64,000 nucleotides of DNA from Aquimarina latercula DSM 2041 (GCF_000430645.1 NZ_AUMK01000004.1:372001-436000); one strand, 5' to 3'; shown: positions 8,319 through 17,805, numbered from the stretch's first letter. The notes: generated by a model not told the origin, from the letters alone. Made by a program: numbers and translations.

Positions 8319-9257
8319 ATGAAAACCTTAAAGATTATAGCTGTTTTTGCACTTCTTTGTATAATTTCTTGCAAACAAGAATCTTTCAAAGAGAAAACAT
8401 TCATATCCAATGATATTGCCTCATTATTCCCTTCTGAAACAAAAGGAAAGGTTATAATACATGAAAATTTTAAATCAGAACACGTAATCCCAAGAAATGT
8501 AGAAGTATTTCTTCCGGATGGATATGATGCTAATTCCAAAAAGAAATACAATGTATTATATATGCATGATGGACAAAATGTTTTTAACTCAAAAACATCA
8601 TATACAGGCATTGATTGGGGTGTTGATGAAGCTGTTGATAGTTTGATTAAGATCTCAAAGATTAAAAACACGATCGTTGTTGCTCCTTGGAATACGGTAA
8701 AAAAACGGTTTTCTGAATATATGCCTAAAGCTCCTTCTGAAGCAACCAGTAGTGCAGAAGTGAAAGCTGCTTTAAAACAAAATACAGGTTTTGATGATTT
8801 GTATTCTGATCAATATCTGAAATTTTTAGTAGAAGAATTAAAGCCTTTTATCGACAAAACATATAATGTTTATACTAAGATGGAAAACACTAGTATAATG
8901 GGATCATCTATGGGAGGATTAATTTCATTGTATGCGATCTGCAAATATCCCGAAGTCTTTGGTGCAGCAGGATGTGTATCAACGCATTGGCCGGTTCCTG
9001 TTTTAGGAGAAGCATATATAAAAACCCTACCTTCTACCCTTCCAGATCCTACAACTCATAAAATATATTTTGATTTTGGAACAGAAACGTTAGATGCCCA
9101 ATATGAACCCTATCAAAAACAGGTAGATCAAATGATGATAGATAAAGGATATACCAAAGGTGAAAATTGGATTACTAAAAAATTTGAAGGTGCCGCGCAT
9201 GATGAAAGGAGTTGGAATAACAGAATACATATTCCACTAGAATTTTTATTACAATAA
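8319..9257 (+). CDS. Lipoprotein esterase of the alpha/beta-hydrolase fold (esterase D type)
   Basis: 312 residues with an SPase II signal (CIISC, Cys18). The mature protein matches the Esterase/PF00756 family: a VEVFLPDGYD strand, YMHDGQNVF block, nucleophile elbow GSSMGG with Ser197, and a late His in GAAHDERSW. Such enzymes hydrolyse acyl esters, for instance siderophore, feruloyl or acetyl esters; the substrate cannot be told here. It leads a close run of genes (10-base gap to the M1 peptidase) and is probably anchored on the periplasmic side of a membrane. Confidence 0.8.
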   Translation: MKTLKIIAVFALLCIISCKQESFKEKTFISNDIASLFPSETKGKVIIHENFKSEHVIPRNVEVFLPDGYDANSKKKYNVLYMHDGQNVFNSKTSYTGIDWGVDEAVDSLIKISKIKNTIVVAPWNTVKKRFSEYMPKAPSEATSSAEVKAALKQNTGFDDLYSDQYLKFLVEELKPFIDKTYNVYTKMENTSIMGSSMGGLISLYAICKYPEVFGAAGCVSTHWPVPVLGEAYIKTLPSTLPDPTTHKIYFDFGTETLDAQYEPYQKQVDQMMIDKGYTKGENWITKKFEGAAHDERSWNNRIHIPLEFLLQ

Positions 9258-9267
9258 ATTAAACAAA

Positions 9268-10908
9268 ATGAATAAGTTTTTCTTTACGGTCTATATTGTT
9301 TGCGGACTATCACCAATATTCTCGCAAACCTCACTTTTTGATGAGCATCAAAAATTTACAAGACAAGATTCTTTAAGAGGTTCTATTACTCCAGAACGCG
9401 CTTGGTGGGACCTCACCTATTATCATTTGGACATATCAGTAAATCCTGATAAAAAATTAATAAAAGGAAAAAATACAATTCATTATAAAGTATTAGAAAA
9501 CCACAATGTACTACAAGTAGATCTTCAACCACCATTAGTTATAGAAAAAGTAATACAAGATGGAAAAGAACTAAAAGTAACCTCTGAAGAGAATGCCCAT
9601 TTCGTTACACTTTCCAAAAAACAAATAAAAGGAAGCGTCAATTCGATAGATGTTTATTACAGTGGTAATCCAAAGGAAGCCGTTCGTGCACCTTGGGATG
9701 GAGGAATTTCGTGGAAAAAAGACAGTAACGGAAAACACTTTGTTTCTTCCTCTTGTCAAGGATTAGGAGCGAGTGTCTGGTGGCCTAATAAAGATCATAT
9801 GTATGATGAAGTAGATAGTATGTTAGTAAGTGTTACCGTTCCAAAAGGGTTAATGAATGTGGGTAATGGAAGACTTCGTAAAGTAGAAGAGCGCACGCCC
9901 AATACTAAAACATTTCATTGGTTTGTGCAAAACCCTATCAATAATTACGGTGTAAATATCAATATTGGTGATTACGTACATTTTGGAGAACAATATGATG
10001 GAGAAAAAGGCAATCTTGACATGGATTACTACGTATTAAGGGATAATCTTGAAGATGCCAAAAAACAATTTAAAGATGCTCCAAAAATGATGAAATCTTT
10101 TGAGCATTGGTTTGGACCATACCCTTTTTATGAAGATAGTTTTAAATTAGTAGAAGCTCCATATTTAGGTATGGAACATCAGAGTTCTGTAACCTACGGA
10201 AATAAGTACGTAAATGGCTACTTAGGCAATGATTTATCTGGTACTGGTTGGGGATTAAAATTTGATTTCATTATTATACACGAATCCGGTCATGAATGGT
10301 TTGCTAATAATATTACCTATAAAGATATCGCCGATATGTGGATTCATGAAAGTTTTACTGCGTATTCAGAAAACCTATTTTTGGATTATCACTATGGTAA
10401 ACAAGCTTCTTCCGAATATGTAATAGGTACACGTCAAGGAATTAGAAATGATAAGCCAATTATTGGAAGATATCACGTAAATAACGAAGGATCTAGTGAT
10501 ATGTATTATAAAGGAGCTAATATGTTGCACACCTTACGTCAACTAATAGAAGATGATGAAAAATGGAGATCTATTTTAAGAGGATTAAATAAAGATTTTT
10601 ACCATCAAACCGTTACTACGAAACAAATTGAAGATTATCTAAGTGAAAAAACCAACATTGACCTAACAGCTTTTTTTAATCAATATTTAAGAGATACAAG
10701 AATACCTACTTTAGAATATAGTTTTGACGATAATGGATTAAAATACAGATATATTGATATTGTTGAAGATTTTGATATGCCCGTGCGTTTAAAAATAAAC
10801 GGAAAAGATCAATGGGTACAGCCAAATACAAAGTGGCAAACGCTAAAAGTAAAAACAAATGAAATTGTAATCGATCCTAATTTTTATATAAATACCAAAT
10901 CTATATAA
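9268..10908 (+). CDS. Secreted M1-family aminopeptidase-like zinc metallopeptidase
   Basis: 546 residues with a Sec signal peptide ending near FSQ. The N-terminal beta domain is followed by a gluzincin catalytic domain: substrate-recognition motif YLGMEHQ (equivalent of GAMEN), the zinc motif HESGH at residues 338-342 and the third ligand Glu361 in WIHESFTAYSE, giving the standard HExxH-18-E spacing. A Tyr-containing MYYKGANML block follows, as in the family. It should release N-terminal residues from peptides in the periplasm or outside the cell. The stop codon overlaps the start of the arginase-family gene by one base (TAATG). The protein lacks the large C-terminal helical domain of classical PepN. 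Confidence 0.87.
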   Translation: MNKFFFTVYIVCGLSPIFSQTSLFDEHQKFTRQDSLRGSITPERAWWDLTYYHLDISVNPDKKLIKGKNTIHYKVLENHNVLQVDLQPPLVIEKVIQDGKELKVTSEENAHFVTLSKKQIKGSVNSIDVYYSGNPKEAVRAPWDGGISWKKDSNGKHFVSSSCQGLGASVWWPNKDHMYDEVDSMLVSVTVPKGLMNVGNGRLRKVEERTPNTKTFHWFVQNPINNYGVNINIGDYVHFGEQYDGEKGNLDMDYYVLRDNLEDAKKQFKDAPKMMKSFEHWFGPYPFYEDSFKLVEAPYLGMEHQSSVTYGNKYVNGYLGNDLSGTGWGLKFDFIIIHESGHEWFANNITYKDIADMWIHESFTAYSENLFLDYHYGKQASSEYVIGTRQGIRNDKPIIGRYHVNNEGSSDMYYKGANMLHTLRQLIEDDEKWRSILRGLNKDFYHQTVTTKQIEDYLSEKTNIDLTAFFNQYLRDTRIPTLEYSFDDNGLKYRYIDIVEDFDMPVRLKINGKDQWVQPNTKWQTLKVKTNEIVIDPNFYINTKSI

Positions 10909-11717
10909 TGAAAATTTATTTTCCTCAATGGCAAGGGTCTGGAACCGGTAAAAATATAGAAGATGGAGCAAAAGCCATCTTAGAGTATCTTAATGATCCA
11001 GAATTTGTTCATATCCCATTATCAAAAATAGCAGCTGGAAAAAATGGAGAAAGAAAACATCATATTAATAATTATGATGCAATCACAGATCAATTGACTT
11101 ATCTAAAAACACAAATTAACCAAACACAACCAAACACAATCAAAACCATTGGTGGGGATTGTGGATTAGAAATTGTTCCTGTCTCTTACCTTAATCAAAA
11201 ATATCCTAATCTAGGTGTAATTTGGTTTGATGCACATGCCGATATAAATAAACCTTGTGACTCCCCTAGCTGTAACTTTCATGGTATGCCATTAAGAACA
11301 TTATTAGGAGAAGGATCTGATCATATGAACCCTCTATTATTTTCTACAATTAAAGCGTCGCAAATACATTATGTCGGCTTAAGAGATATTGATGACACAG
11401 AACAAAGTAGAATTGATAAGGGAGAAATTTATGCCCCAAAAAATATAAATATTACAAATTTGATCGAAACTTTACAATCAAAAAATATTACAAAACTATA
11501 TATACACTTTGATTTTGATTGTCTAGAACCCAATGATTATAGTAAAACATATTATCAGGTAGCTGATGGTGTTACCATTTCAGAATCTGAAACTTGCATA
11601 AAAGCATTACAAGAAAATTTCACTATCGTTGGTAGTAGTGTTCTAGAATCAATTACCACAGATATTTCTGAATTACACCCTATTGAAAAAATTATTAATT
11701 TATTAATGAATACCTAA
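10908..11717 (+). CDS. Arginase/agmatinase/formimidoylglutamase-family ureohydrolase
   Basis: 269 residues, cytoplasmic. It has the ureohydrolase signature regions: GGDCGLE, then WFDAHADIN with metal-binding Asp and His, a HGMPLRTLLGEG loop, and the FDFDCLEP region corresponding to SFDxDxxDP. The first motif is normally GGDHS; here Cys85 replaces the His metal ligand. Cys at this place occurs in some divergent family members, so the enzyme may be active with another substrate or metal arrangement. Family members hydrolyse guanidino compounds to urea or release formamide. One-base overlap with the M1 peptidase gene and a 5-base gap to the ankyrin gene indicate an operon, perhaps linking peptide breakdown to arginine-type nitrogen use (inference). 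Confidence 0.8.
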   Translation: MKIYFPQWQGSGTGKNIEDGAKAILEYLNDPEFVHIPLSKIAAGKNGERKHHINNYDAITDQLTYLKTQINQTQPNTIKTIGGDCGLEIVPVSYLNQKYPNLGVIWFDAHADINKPCDSPSCNFHGMPLRTLLGEGSDHMNPLLFSTIKASQIHYVGLRDIDDTEQSRIDKGEIYAPKNINITNLIETLQSKNITKLYIHFDFDCLEPNDYSKTYYQVADGVTISESETCIKALQENFTIVGSSVLESITTDISELHPIEKIINLLMNT

Positions 11718-11722
11718 AAACT

Positions 11723-12019
11723 ATGTCAGGAGGTAATTGGAAAGATATGCTATTAGCATCGCAAACAGGTGATCTAGAATTGGTGAAATACTACGTCAAA
11801 ATAGGAGTTGATATTAATTACCAACATCCGGAAGCTATGACAACACCACTTATCGAAAGTCTTAGGTTTGGAAATCTTGACATTGCTAGGTTTTTATTAA
11901 AAAATAACGCAGATGTACACGCTAAAGAAGGGTTTAGTGGAGATACTGCATTGTCAGTAGCAACCGAAAAGCAAGATCAAAAGGCTATAAACTTATTACA
12001 ACCTTATCTAAAGCCATAA
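11723..12019 (+). CDS. Small ankyrin-repeat protein
   Basis: 98 residues that contain about two and a half ankyrin repeats: GDLELVKYYVKIGVDINYQ, TPLIESLRFGNLDIARFLL with NADVHAKE, and a final GDTALSVATEK helix pair. No signal peptide. It is probably a protein-binding module; the partner is unknown. It follows the arginase-family gene by five bases and precedes a transporter gene by 29. Confidence 0.8.
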   Translation: MSGGNWKDMLLASQTGDLELVKYYVKIGVDINYQHPEAMTTPLIESLRFGNLDIARFLLKNNADVHAKEGFSGDTALSVATEKQDQKAINLLQPYLKP

Positions 12020-12048
12020 ATTAACACCTAAAAGTCAATTCTTAATAA

Positions 12049-12774
12049 ATGACCGCATATATTATATCATTTATAGCTGCCATTATACTCGGGATGTCTA
12101 AATCTGGATTAAAAGGAATGGGAGTTCTTATTGTTACATTAATGGTATTAGTTCACGGAGCTAAAGCTTCAACCGGTATTGTGTTACCTCTTTTAATTTT
12201 TGCGGATATACTCGCTGTTATATATTATAATAGACACGCTCAATGGAAATACCTTATCAAATTTCTTCCTTGGATGATCGCTGGCGTATTGGTTGCTGTG
12301 TTTGTTGGAAAAGATCTTAGCGAAGATGTTTTTAAAAAAGGAATGGCAATTATCATAATCATAAGTGTTATTATTATGTTTCTTTGGGAACGTTATGAAA
12401 AGAAAAATATCCCAACCGCTATTTGGTTCGCTGGATCAACTGGTTTCTTAGCTGGATTTACTACAATGATTGGGAATTTGGCAGGTGCATTTGCGAACAT
12501 ATTTTTTCTTGCCATGCGCATTCCAAAAAATGAATTTATCGGAACCGCTGCGTGGTTATTCTTTATAATCAATTTAATCAAGTTACCTTTTCATATTTTT
12601 AGTTGGAAAACGATTACCTACCAATCAATATTTACTGATTTATATTTAATCCCAGGAGTTATACTAGGGTTTATAATTGGGCTAAAAGTGGTGAAACTTT
12701 TTAAAGATCATCAGTATCGAAAGTTTATTTTGATCATGACAGCTATCGGAGGAATCGTAATTCTATTTCGATAA
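12049..12774 (+). CDS. TauE/SafE (TSUP) family membrane transporter
   Basis: 241 residues, nearly all hydrophobic, with about eight predicted membrane helices. The opening GMSKSGLKGMG loop and the later GFTTMIGNLAGAF loop are the paired signature loops of the TauE/SafE/TSUP family, which exports or imports sulfite, sulfonates or other small organic acids. The substrate is unknown. It is probably the last gene of the run that begins with the esterase gene at 8319. Confidence 0.85.
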   Translation: MTAYIISFIAAIILGMSKSGLKGMGVLIVTLMVLVHGAKASTGIVLPLLIFADILAVIYYNRHAQWKYLIKFLPWMIAGVLVAVFVGKDLSEDVFKKGMAIIIIISVIIMFLWERYEKKNIPTAIWFAGSTGFLAGFTTMIGNLAGAFANIFFLAMRIPKNEFIGTAAWLFFIINLIKLPFHIFSWKTITYQSIFTDLYLIPGVILGFIIGLKVVKLFKDHQYRKFILIMTAIGGIVILFR

Positions 12775-12859
12775 TTTAAATCCCATATCCATGTTATTTA
12801 AGATAACTTTCTCATATGTTTAAAGCCTTATGCATTACCTTTATAAGAAAAGGTTAGCT

Positions 12860-13027
12860 ATGTTTACATTATTTAAGAAAAAATCAGAGAAAGAACAACT
12901 TCAAAAAAAGTACCGCTTGTTAATGGAAGAATCCTATAAACTTTCCCACACGAATCGTAAGGCAAGTGATAACAAACAAGCTGAAGCCGAGGAAATTTTA
13001 AAACGAATAGAACAACTTTCTGAGTAA
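12860..13027 (+). CDS. Lacal_2735 family small protein
   Basis: 55 residues from the ATG at 12860; an upstream in-frame ATG at 12830 would add ten residues that do not fit the family. The protein starts MFTLFKKKSEKEQLQKKY and continues as a charged coiled-coil-like helix with a SHTNRKASDNKQAEAE segment, which I recognise as the small Lacal_2735/DUF6435 family conserved in flavobacteria. The function is unknown. Confidence 0.8.
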   Translation: MFTLFKKKSEKEQLQKKYRLLMEESYKLSHTNRKASDNKQAEAEEILKRIEQLSE

Positions 13028-13048
13028 TACAAACGTTTTAAAGCAAAA

Positions 13049-13582
13049 ATGATCAGTCATATAACATCATATATATTTACTCTTTTAATGACATCTTCTT
13101 TACTTATTTTTGATTTTAATAAAAATAGCGATTTATCAAATTGGACCATAGTAAATGATGTCATTATGGGTGGTGTATCTAATAGTACTCTAGAAATTAA
13201 TCCTGACGGAAATGCTGTTTTTTCTGGTACTGTTTCTTTAGAAAACAATGGTGGATTTTCATTGGTTCGGTATCGTTTTGAAACTTTAAAAGTACAAGGA
13301 TATACTAAGGCCATAATCAGACTAAAAGGAGATCCAACTACATATCAGTTTAGAGCTAAAACTAATTCTAATGATCGATATTCTTACATAGCAATTTTTG
13401 AGACTACCGGTGAATGGCAAACTATTGAAATCTCATTATCCGAAATGTATCCGGCATTTAGAGGAAGAAAATTAGATCTTCCTAATTATCAAACTGAACA
13501 AATGCAAGAAGTTGCTTTTCTGATTGGCAACAAAAAAGAAGAAAAATTCGAACTAGTAATTGATATAATAGAATTAAAATAA
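13049..13582 (+). CDS. CIA30 family (NDUFAF1-like) protein
   Basis: 177 residues with a hydrophobic N-terminus (probable signal or membrane anchor, residues 5-22) and then the CIA30 domain: FDFNKNSDLSNWTIVNDVIMGGVS, a GFSLVRYRF strand, and later beta strands ending IAFLIG-like (VAFLIGNKK). The eukaryotic relatives help to assemble respiratory complex I; bacterial members are galactose-binding-like folds of unknown role. It follows Lacal_2735 by 21 bases. Confidence 0.82.
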   Translation: MISHITSYIFTLLMTSSLLIFDFNKNSDLSNWTIVNDVIMGGVSNSTLEINPDGNAVFSGTVSLENNGGFSLVRYRFETLKVQGYTKAIIRLKGDPTTYQFRAKTNSNDRYSYIAIFETTGEWQTIEISLSEMYPAFRGRKLDLPNYQTEQMQEVAFLIGNKKEEKFELVIDIIELK

Positions 13583-13668
13583 ACAACCACTAACTCTTCT
13601 ATTCATTTCACTTTCAACAACTTCATCTGTAATGATATCACTTTTTACACGACTGATTGAGAAAAAAT

Positions 13669-14799
13669 ATGAATAAAGGCTTTGGGATTCTTTTTTTTAA
13701 CATTCTAGTATTTTTTAGCTGTTCTACAGATGACCAAATTCTATATGACCCAAATGCCGAAAGAAATCCTCCAGTAATTGCGCACAATGGTATTTTCGCT
13801 GACGCTGATTTATGTCAAGAAGCAAAGGATTTATATACTAGATTAATTTCTTCTACACAAAAAGGAATTGCTTTTGGAAGACAAGAAGCTTTCGGAACAG
13901 GCAACAATTTTCCCATGCCTGATAAACTTGATAATGATTTTTTTGAAGTTGCTAATGATCATCCAGCGATTGCTGGTTTTGACTTAGAACTTATATCGCT
14001 TCAAAACACCTTAGTGATTGACAATTTTATAGAAAAATTTACTAATGCGGTAGTAGAGGCGCATGAAAATGGAAGTATTATCACAATGAGTTGGCACGCA
14101 GTAAATCCAAGCCATATCCAAGGTTTTGATCGAAGAGATACTGTAGTCCAAGACATGCTAGAAGGTGGAGAATTTAGAGACCTTTTTTTAGAGTCTTTAA
14201 GAAAAGCAGCTACTCTTTTTAAAAATTTAAAAGATTCAGAAGGAAAACCAATACCGGTATTATTTAGACCTTGGCATGAAATGAATGGTGATTTCTTTTA
14301 TTGGGGCGAAGGCTTTAGAACTACACAAGAGTATATTCAACTATTTAGAGATACAGTTACCATTCTGTCAGAAGACTTAAACGTTCATAATTTGATTTAT
14401 ATATATTCTCCCAATTGGGTCTCAGACGCTTCAGAGTATATGAGAAACTATCCTGGTGATGCCTATGTAGATATGTTTGGTGTTGACGTATATGACTTTA
14501 TGAATGGGAGGTTTTTACAAAACTCGCTAAATAATTTACAAATAGTAGAAAGTATCGCAACTGACAAAAATCGTCTTTTTGCACTTACGGAAACGGGATT
14601 AACTAATATAACTCAAGATACTTGGTGGACAGAAAGTCTTTATAAAGCAATTCGCAGTAGCAGTATTTCGTATGCTATGGTATGGCGTAATGATACACCT
14701 TCCTTTTTTCACGTTCCTTTTTTAACGCACCCCTCAGTTAATAATTTTAGAGATTTTGTAGAAAAAGAGACCATTTTATTAAGTAGCGAAACCAAATAA
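13669..14799 (+). CDS. GH26 beta-mannanase-like lipoprotein
   Basis: 376 residues from the ATG at 13669, which follows a purine-rich GAGAAAAAAT; a TTG four codons earlier is less likely. SPase II signal with FFSC, so a lipoprotein. The catalytic domain fits glycoside hydrolase family 26: MSWHAVNP strand, RPWHEMNGDFFYWG with the acid/base Glu204, and nucleophile Glu308 in LTETGL, followed by MVWRND. The family cleaves beta-1,4-mannans and, in some cases, xylans or glucans. There is no neighbouring polysaccharide-utilisation locus (no SusC/SusD), so it works as an isolated enzyme, likely at the cell surface or in the periplasm. It converges with the ABC-F gene, 31 bases away. Confidence 0.85.
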   Translation: MNKGFGILFFNILVFFSCSTDDQILYDPNAERNPPVIAHNGIFADADLCQEAKDLYTRLISSTQKGIAFGRQEAFGTGNNFPMPDKLDNDFFEVANDHPAIAGFDLELISLQNTLVIDNFIEKFTNAVVEAHENGSIITMSWHAVNPSHIQGFDRRDTVVQDMLEGGEFRDLFLESLRKAATLFKNLKDSEGKPIPVLFRPWHEMNGDFFYWGEGFRTTQEYIQLFRDTVTILSEDLNVHNLIYIYSPNWVSDASEYMRNYPGDAYVDMFGVDVYDFMNGRFLQNSLNNLQIVESIATDKNRLFALTETGLTNITQDTWWTESLYKAIRSSSISYAMVWRNDTPSFFHVPFLTHPSVNNFRDFVEKETILLSSETK

Positions 14800-14830
14800 A
14801 AAAATATCATTTTATATTGATTCTAAGAAG

Positions 14831-16468
14831 TTATGCTTTTAAATCTATTTCTTTTAAACTCTCCATTCTATTTCTCTCTAAGAAAGCATCAATAGTTTCG
14901 AAATGCTCAATTACTCTTTTATTTTTAAATTCAAACACCTTATTAGATAATCCTCTTAAAAAATCTCGATCATGCGACACCAATATCAATGTCCCATCAA
15001 AATTTAACAGTGCTTCCTTAAGAACATCTTTGGATCGTATATCTAAATGATTCGTTGGCTCATCTAAAATAAGAACATTTACAGGTTCTAAAAGTAACTT
15101 AACCATTGCCAATCTAGTTCTTTCTCCTCCAGAGAGTACACCCACCTTTTTATCAATATGATCGCCACTAAACATAAACTGACCTAATATATTCTTAATT
15201 TGTGTTCTTACATCTCCTTTTGCAACTTCATCGACAGTCTGAAAAACAGTAAGGTTTGGATCCAATAATGATGCCTGGTTTTGAGCAAAATATCCAACTT
15301 TAGCATTATGTCCTAGATCACATTGACCTTCAAAATCAATTTCTCCCATAATTGCTTTGATCATAGTAGATTTTCCTTCACCATTTCTACCTACGAAAGA
15401 AACTTTTTCTCCTCTCGCAATAGACATACTGGCATCTTTAAAAACTACATGATCATCATATTTCTTGGATAGTTCTTTAGCTATAACAGGATAGTCTCCA
15501 GAACGTGCAGATGGTGGAAATCTTAGTTTCAATGAAGAAGTGTCTATTTCATCTATTTCTATAATATCAAGTTTCTCCAGCATACGTTCTCTAGAATTTA
15601 CCTGATTTGTTTTAGAATACGTTCCTTTAAACCTTTCTATAAATTGTTTTGTATCAGCTATAAATTTTTGTTGTTCCTGATATGCCTTTAATTGGTGAGA
15701 ACGTCTTTCTTCTCTTAACTGAAGATAATGCGTATAATTAGCCTTATAATCATAGATTCTTCCCATAGTAACCTCTATTGTTCTATTGGTTATATTATCT
15801 ATAAATGCCTTATCATGAGAAATCACAATAACTGCCTTCGCCTTATTGAGTAAGAAATCTTCTAACCATATCACAGATTCTATATCCACGTGATTCGTAG
15901 GTTCATCTAATAATATAAGATCTGGTTTTTGCAATAATATTTTAGCAAGCTCAATTCGCATTCTCCATCCGCCGCTAAATTCACTAGTTGGCCTTGTAAA
16001 ATCTTCTCTCCTAAAACCTAGTCCTTGTAATGCCTTTTCTACTTCTGCATCATAATTTACCTCTTCTATTGCATAAAATTTTTCTCCAAGATCTGTAACT
16101 TTTTGGATGATTCCCATATATTCATCCGAATCATAATCTGTACGAGTTTCTAATTCTTTGTTCAATTGATCCATTTGATGCTGCATATCATGAATTTGAC
16201 CAAACGCTTTAGACGCTTCTTCAAACACTGTACAATCATCATCTGTTAACAAATGCTGTGGTAAATAAGCTATCACAGCTTCTTTGGGACAACGTACATT
16301 TCCTCTGGTAGCTTTCTGTACACCTGCAATAATCTTCATCATAGTAGATTTACCTGCTCCATTTTTACCCATTAGGGCAATCTTATCATTTTCATTAATC
16401 ACAAAAGAAACATTACTAAATAATGTCTCACCACTAAACTCTACAGCAATTCCATCAACAGAAATCAT
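14831..16468 (-). CDS. ABC-F family ATPase (translation factor type)
   Basis: 545 residues with two ABC cassettes and no membrane segment. First Walker A GKNGAGKST (residues 34-42), signature SGGWRMR and LDEPTNHVD; second Walker A GRNGEGKST, signature LSGGERTR and LDEPTNHLD. The linker between the cassettes is long, charged and helical (ELREERRSHQLKAYQEQQKF region), as in ABC-F proteins of the YbiT/Uup/EttA type that bind the ribosomal E site. Which subfamily it is cannot be settled by eye, although the short C-terminus argues against Uup. It has its own promoter upstream on the minus strand (16490-16519). Confidence 0.9.
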   Translation of the reverse strand: MISVDGIAVEFSGETLFSNVSFVINENDKIALMGKNGAGKSTMMKIIAGVQKATRGNVRCPKEAVIAYLPQHLLTDDDCTVFEEASKAFGQIHDMQHQMDQLNKELETRTDYDSDEYMGIIQKVTDLGEKFYAIEEVNYDAEVEKALQGLGFRREDFTRPTSEFSGGWRMRIELAKILLQKPDLILLDEPTNHVDIESVIWLEDFLLNKAKAVIVISHDKAFIDNITNRTIEVTMGRIYDYKANYTHYLQLREERRSHQLKAYQEQQKFIADTKQFIERFKGTYSKTNQVNSRERMLEKLDIIEIDEIDTSSLKLRFPPSARSGDYPVIAKELSKKYDDHVVFKDASMSIARGEKVSFVGRNGEGKSTMIKAIMGEIDFEGQCDLGHNAKVGYFAQNQASLLDPNLTVFQTVDEVAKGDVRTQIKNILGQFMFSGDHIDKKVGVLSGGERTRLAMVKLLLEPVNVLILDEPTNHLDIRSKDVLKEALLNFDGTLILVSHDRDFLRGLSNKVFEFKNKRVIEHFETIDAFLERNRMESLKEIDLKA

Positions 16469-16489
16469 ATTATCATATTTTTAAAGGTG

Positions 16490-16519
16490 CAAAACTATAA
16501 AAAAGCAGGTCACTACAAA
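16490..16519 (-). promoter_or_regulatory. Bacteroidota-type promoter for the ABC-F gene
   Basis: On the minus strand, a TAGTTTTG box (16497-16490) fits the -7 consensus TAnnTTTG, with TTTG 18 bases upstream (16519-16516) fitting the -33 box. Transcription would start roughly 15 bases before the ABC-F start codon. Confidence 0.55.
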
Positions 16520-16726
16520 GAAATTATATGAATATCAATTTCTACTACCTACTTTATCATTATTACAAATTGAAAAAAAAGATAGAACTATAGAAATCCA
16601 TATAACCTTAATAATTAGGCATATTAATTAATATTAATGGAAATCTAACTATAAACCACCAGCCAACAAGGGAAAATAACCCTAAAAATATCGGGGTAAC
16701 AACTACTCATAAATAGCTATTTACTC

Positions 16727-16758
16727 ATTGTAAAACAACCACTTACATACTAATTTTG
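16727..16758 (+). promoter_or_regulatory. Bacteroidota-type promoter for the lipoprotein gene at 16819
   Basis: TTG at 16728-16730, a 20-base spacer and TAATTTTG at 16751-16758 match the TTG-N19-21-TAnnTTTG promoter of the group exactly. It sits 60 bases before the ATG. The region 16520-16726 between the two divergent promoters is AT-rich and shows nothing else I can name. Confidence 0.7.
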
Positions 16759-16818
16759 TTTTCAGAAAGACAATTCCGGAAGCCTTTCATTAATTAAATA
16801 CTCTTAAAACCAATAATT

Positions 16819-17688
16819 ATGAAAAAATCAATTTTTAAAACACTTGCCATTGCATGTACCTTTGGTATTGTGTTTGTAGCTTGTGAAAACAAAGAAGATG
16901 AGTTACAAGATGAACAATTACAGGAGTTACAGGAAACTCCTACCAAAAATGCTGCATACTTAGATGAATTAAGTGAAACTTCTTATGAGGTAGCAAAAAT
17001 TCAAAAAGATGGGCACGAATATCATTTTATTGCATTAGGTGATGAAGATGAAATGATTGTAGCAGAGACATTATACGGAAATGCTTCTAAAAATGCTGAA
17101 GAAAGTCTGCATAGCATAGAACAATCTCCTTTTAATCTTTTTATTGCATTGACATCTAATTCTGTGTCCGTACCAGAACGCGTAGCAAAAACAGCGAAAG
17201 GTTTAGAATTAGAACAATCTGGTAGAAATATTGAAAAAAATGGTGCTTTATTAGAGATCAAAGATCCAAATTACGCAGAAGCTATAGACCAAAAAGCTTG
17301 CTATGATATAGGAGCTACTGATTTTAGAAATATTTATTGTGGTGGAGTTCCTGTTGTATCAACACCAACAGATATACGCTTCTGCGATAATGGATTATGG
17401 ACTTCATTAACACGTAATTCTTATTATGGTGGTGATTGGAAAGAATTAGATGATACGTATACGCGTACTAACGTAGTTTGTGGATTAACCAGATTACAAT
17501 TTTATGCTTGGGAAAACACAGCTTCTTGGCCTTTTAGCGATTGGAAATGGGTATTAAAATATCAGGTAGACTTACCGAATGGATACTGGTATTACTATTA
17601 CTATACTTCTACAAATACTGAGAGACAAGTAAAAAGAACACGACCAACTAGTAGTGGGTCTTTTAGAGCCTACACTAGATTCTATTAG
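16819..17688 (+). CDS. Unrecognised lipoprotein with aromatic C-terminal domain
   Basis: 289 residues. The N-terminus is a lipoprotein-like signal (IVFVAC, then an acidic ENKEDELQDEQLQELQE stretch). The middle is polar; the last 120 residues form a compact Trp/Tyr/Cys-rich domain (CYDIGATDF, IYCGGVP, RFCDNG, NVVCGL, WYYYYYTSTN), probably beta-rich with disulfides. No family recognised. The gene stands alone with an exact consensus promoter upstream and a strong terminator 27 bases after the stop, so it is monocistronic and possibly well expressed. Export to the periplasm or outer surface is likely. Confidence 0.55.
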   Translation: MKKSIFKTLAIACTFGIVFVACENKEDELQDEQLQELQETPTKNAAYLDELSETSYEVAKIQKDGHEYHFIALGDEDEMIVAETLYGNASKNAEESLHSIEQSPFNLFIALTSNSVSVPERVAKTAKGLELEQSGRNIEKNGALLEIKDPNYAEAIDQKACYDIGATDFRNIYCGGVPVVSTPTDIRFCDNGLWTSLTRNSYYGGDWKELDDTYTRTNVVCGLTRLQFYAWENTASWPFSDWKWVLKYQVDLPNGYWYYYYYTSTNTERQVKRTRPTSSGSFRAYTRFY

Positions 17689-17714
17689 ACGAACATATTA
17701 CACAAAATAGTGAA

Positions 17715-17755
17715 ACCCATTGTACATTTATGTTAATGTATAATGGGTCTTTTAT
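17715..17755 (+). terminator. Rho-independent terminator
   Basis: Arms 17715-17727 (ACCCATTGTACAT) and 17736-17748 (ATGTATAATGGGT) pair over 13 positions with one mismatch, loop of eight bases, followed by CTTTTATTT. It ends the transcript of the lipoprotein gene at 16819. Confidence 0.85.
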
Positions 17756-17805
17756 TTCACTAAAATTAGTAACTTTCCGTTTAAAATTAAAACCCTACCA
17801 ATCTC

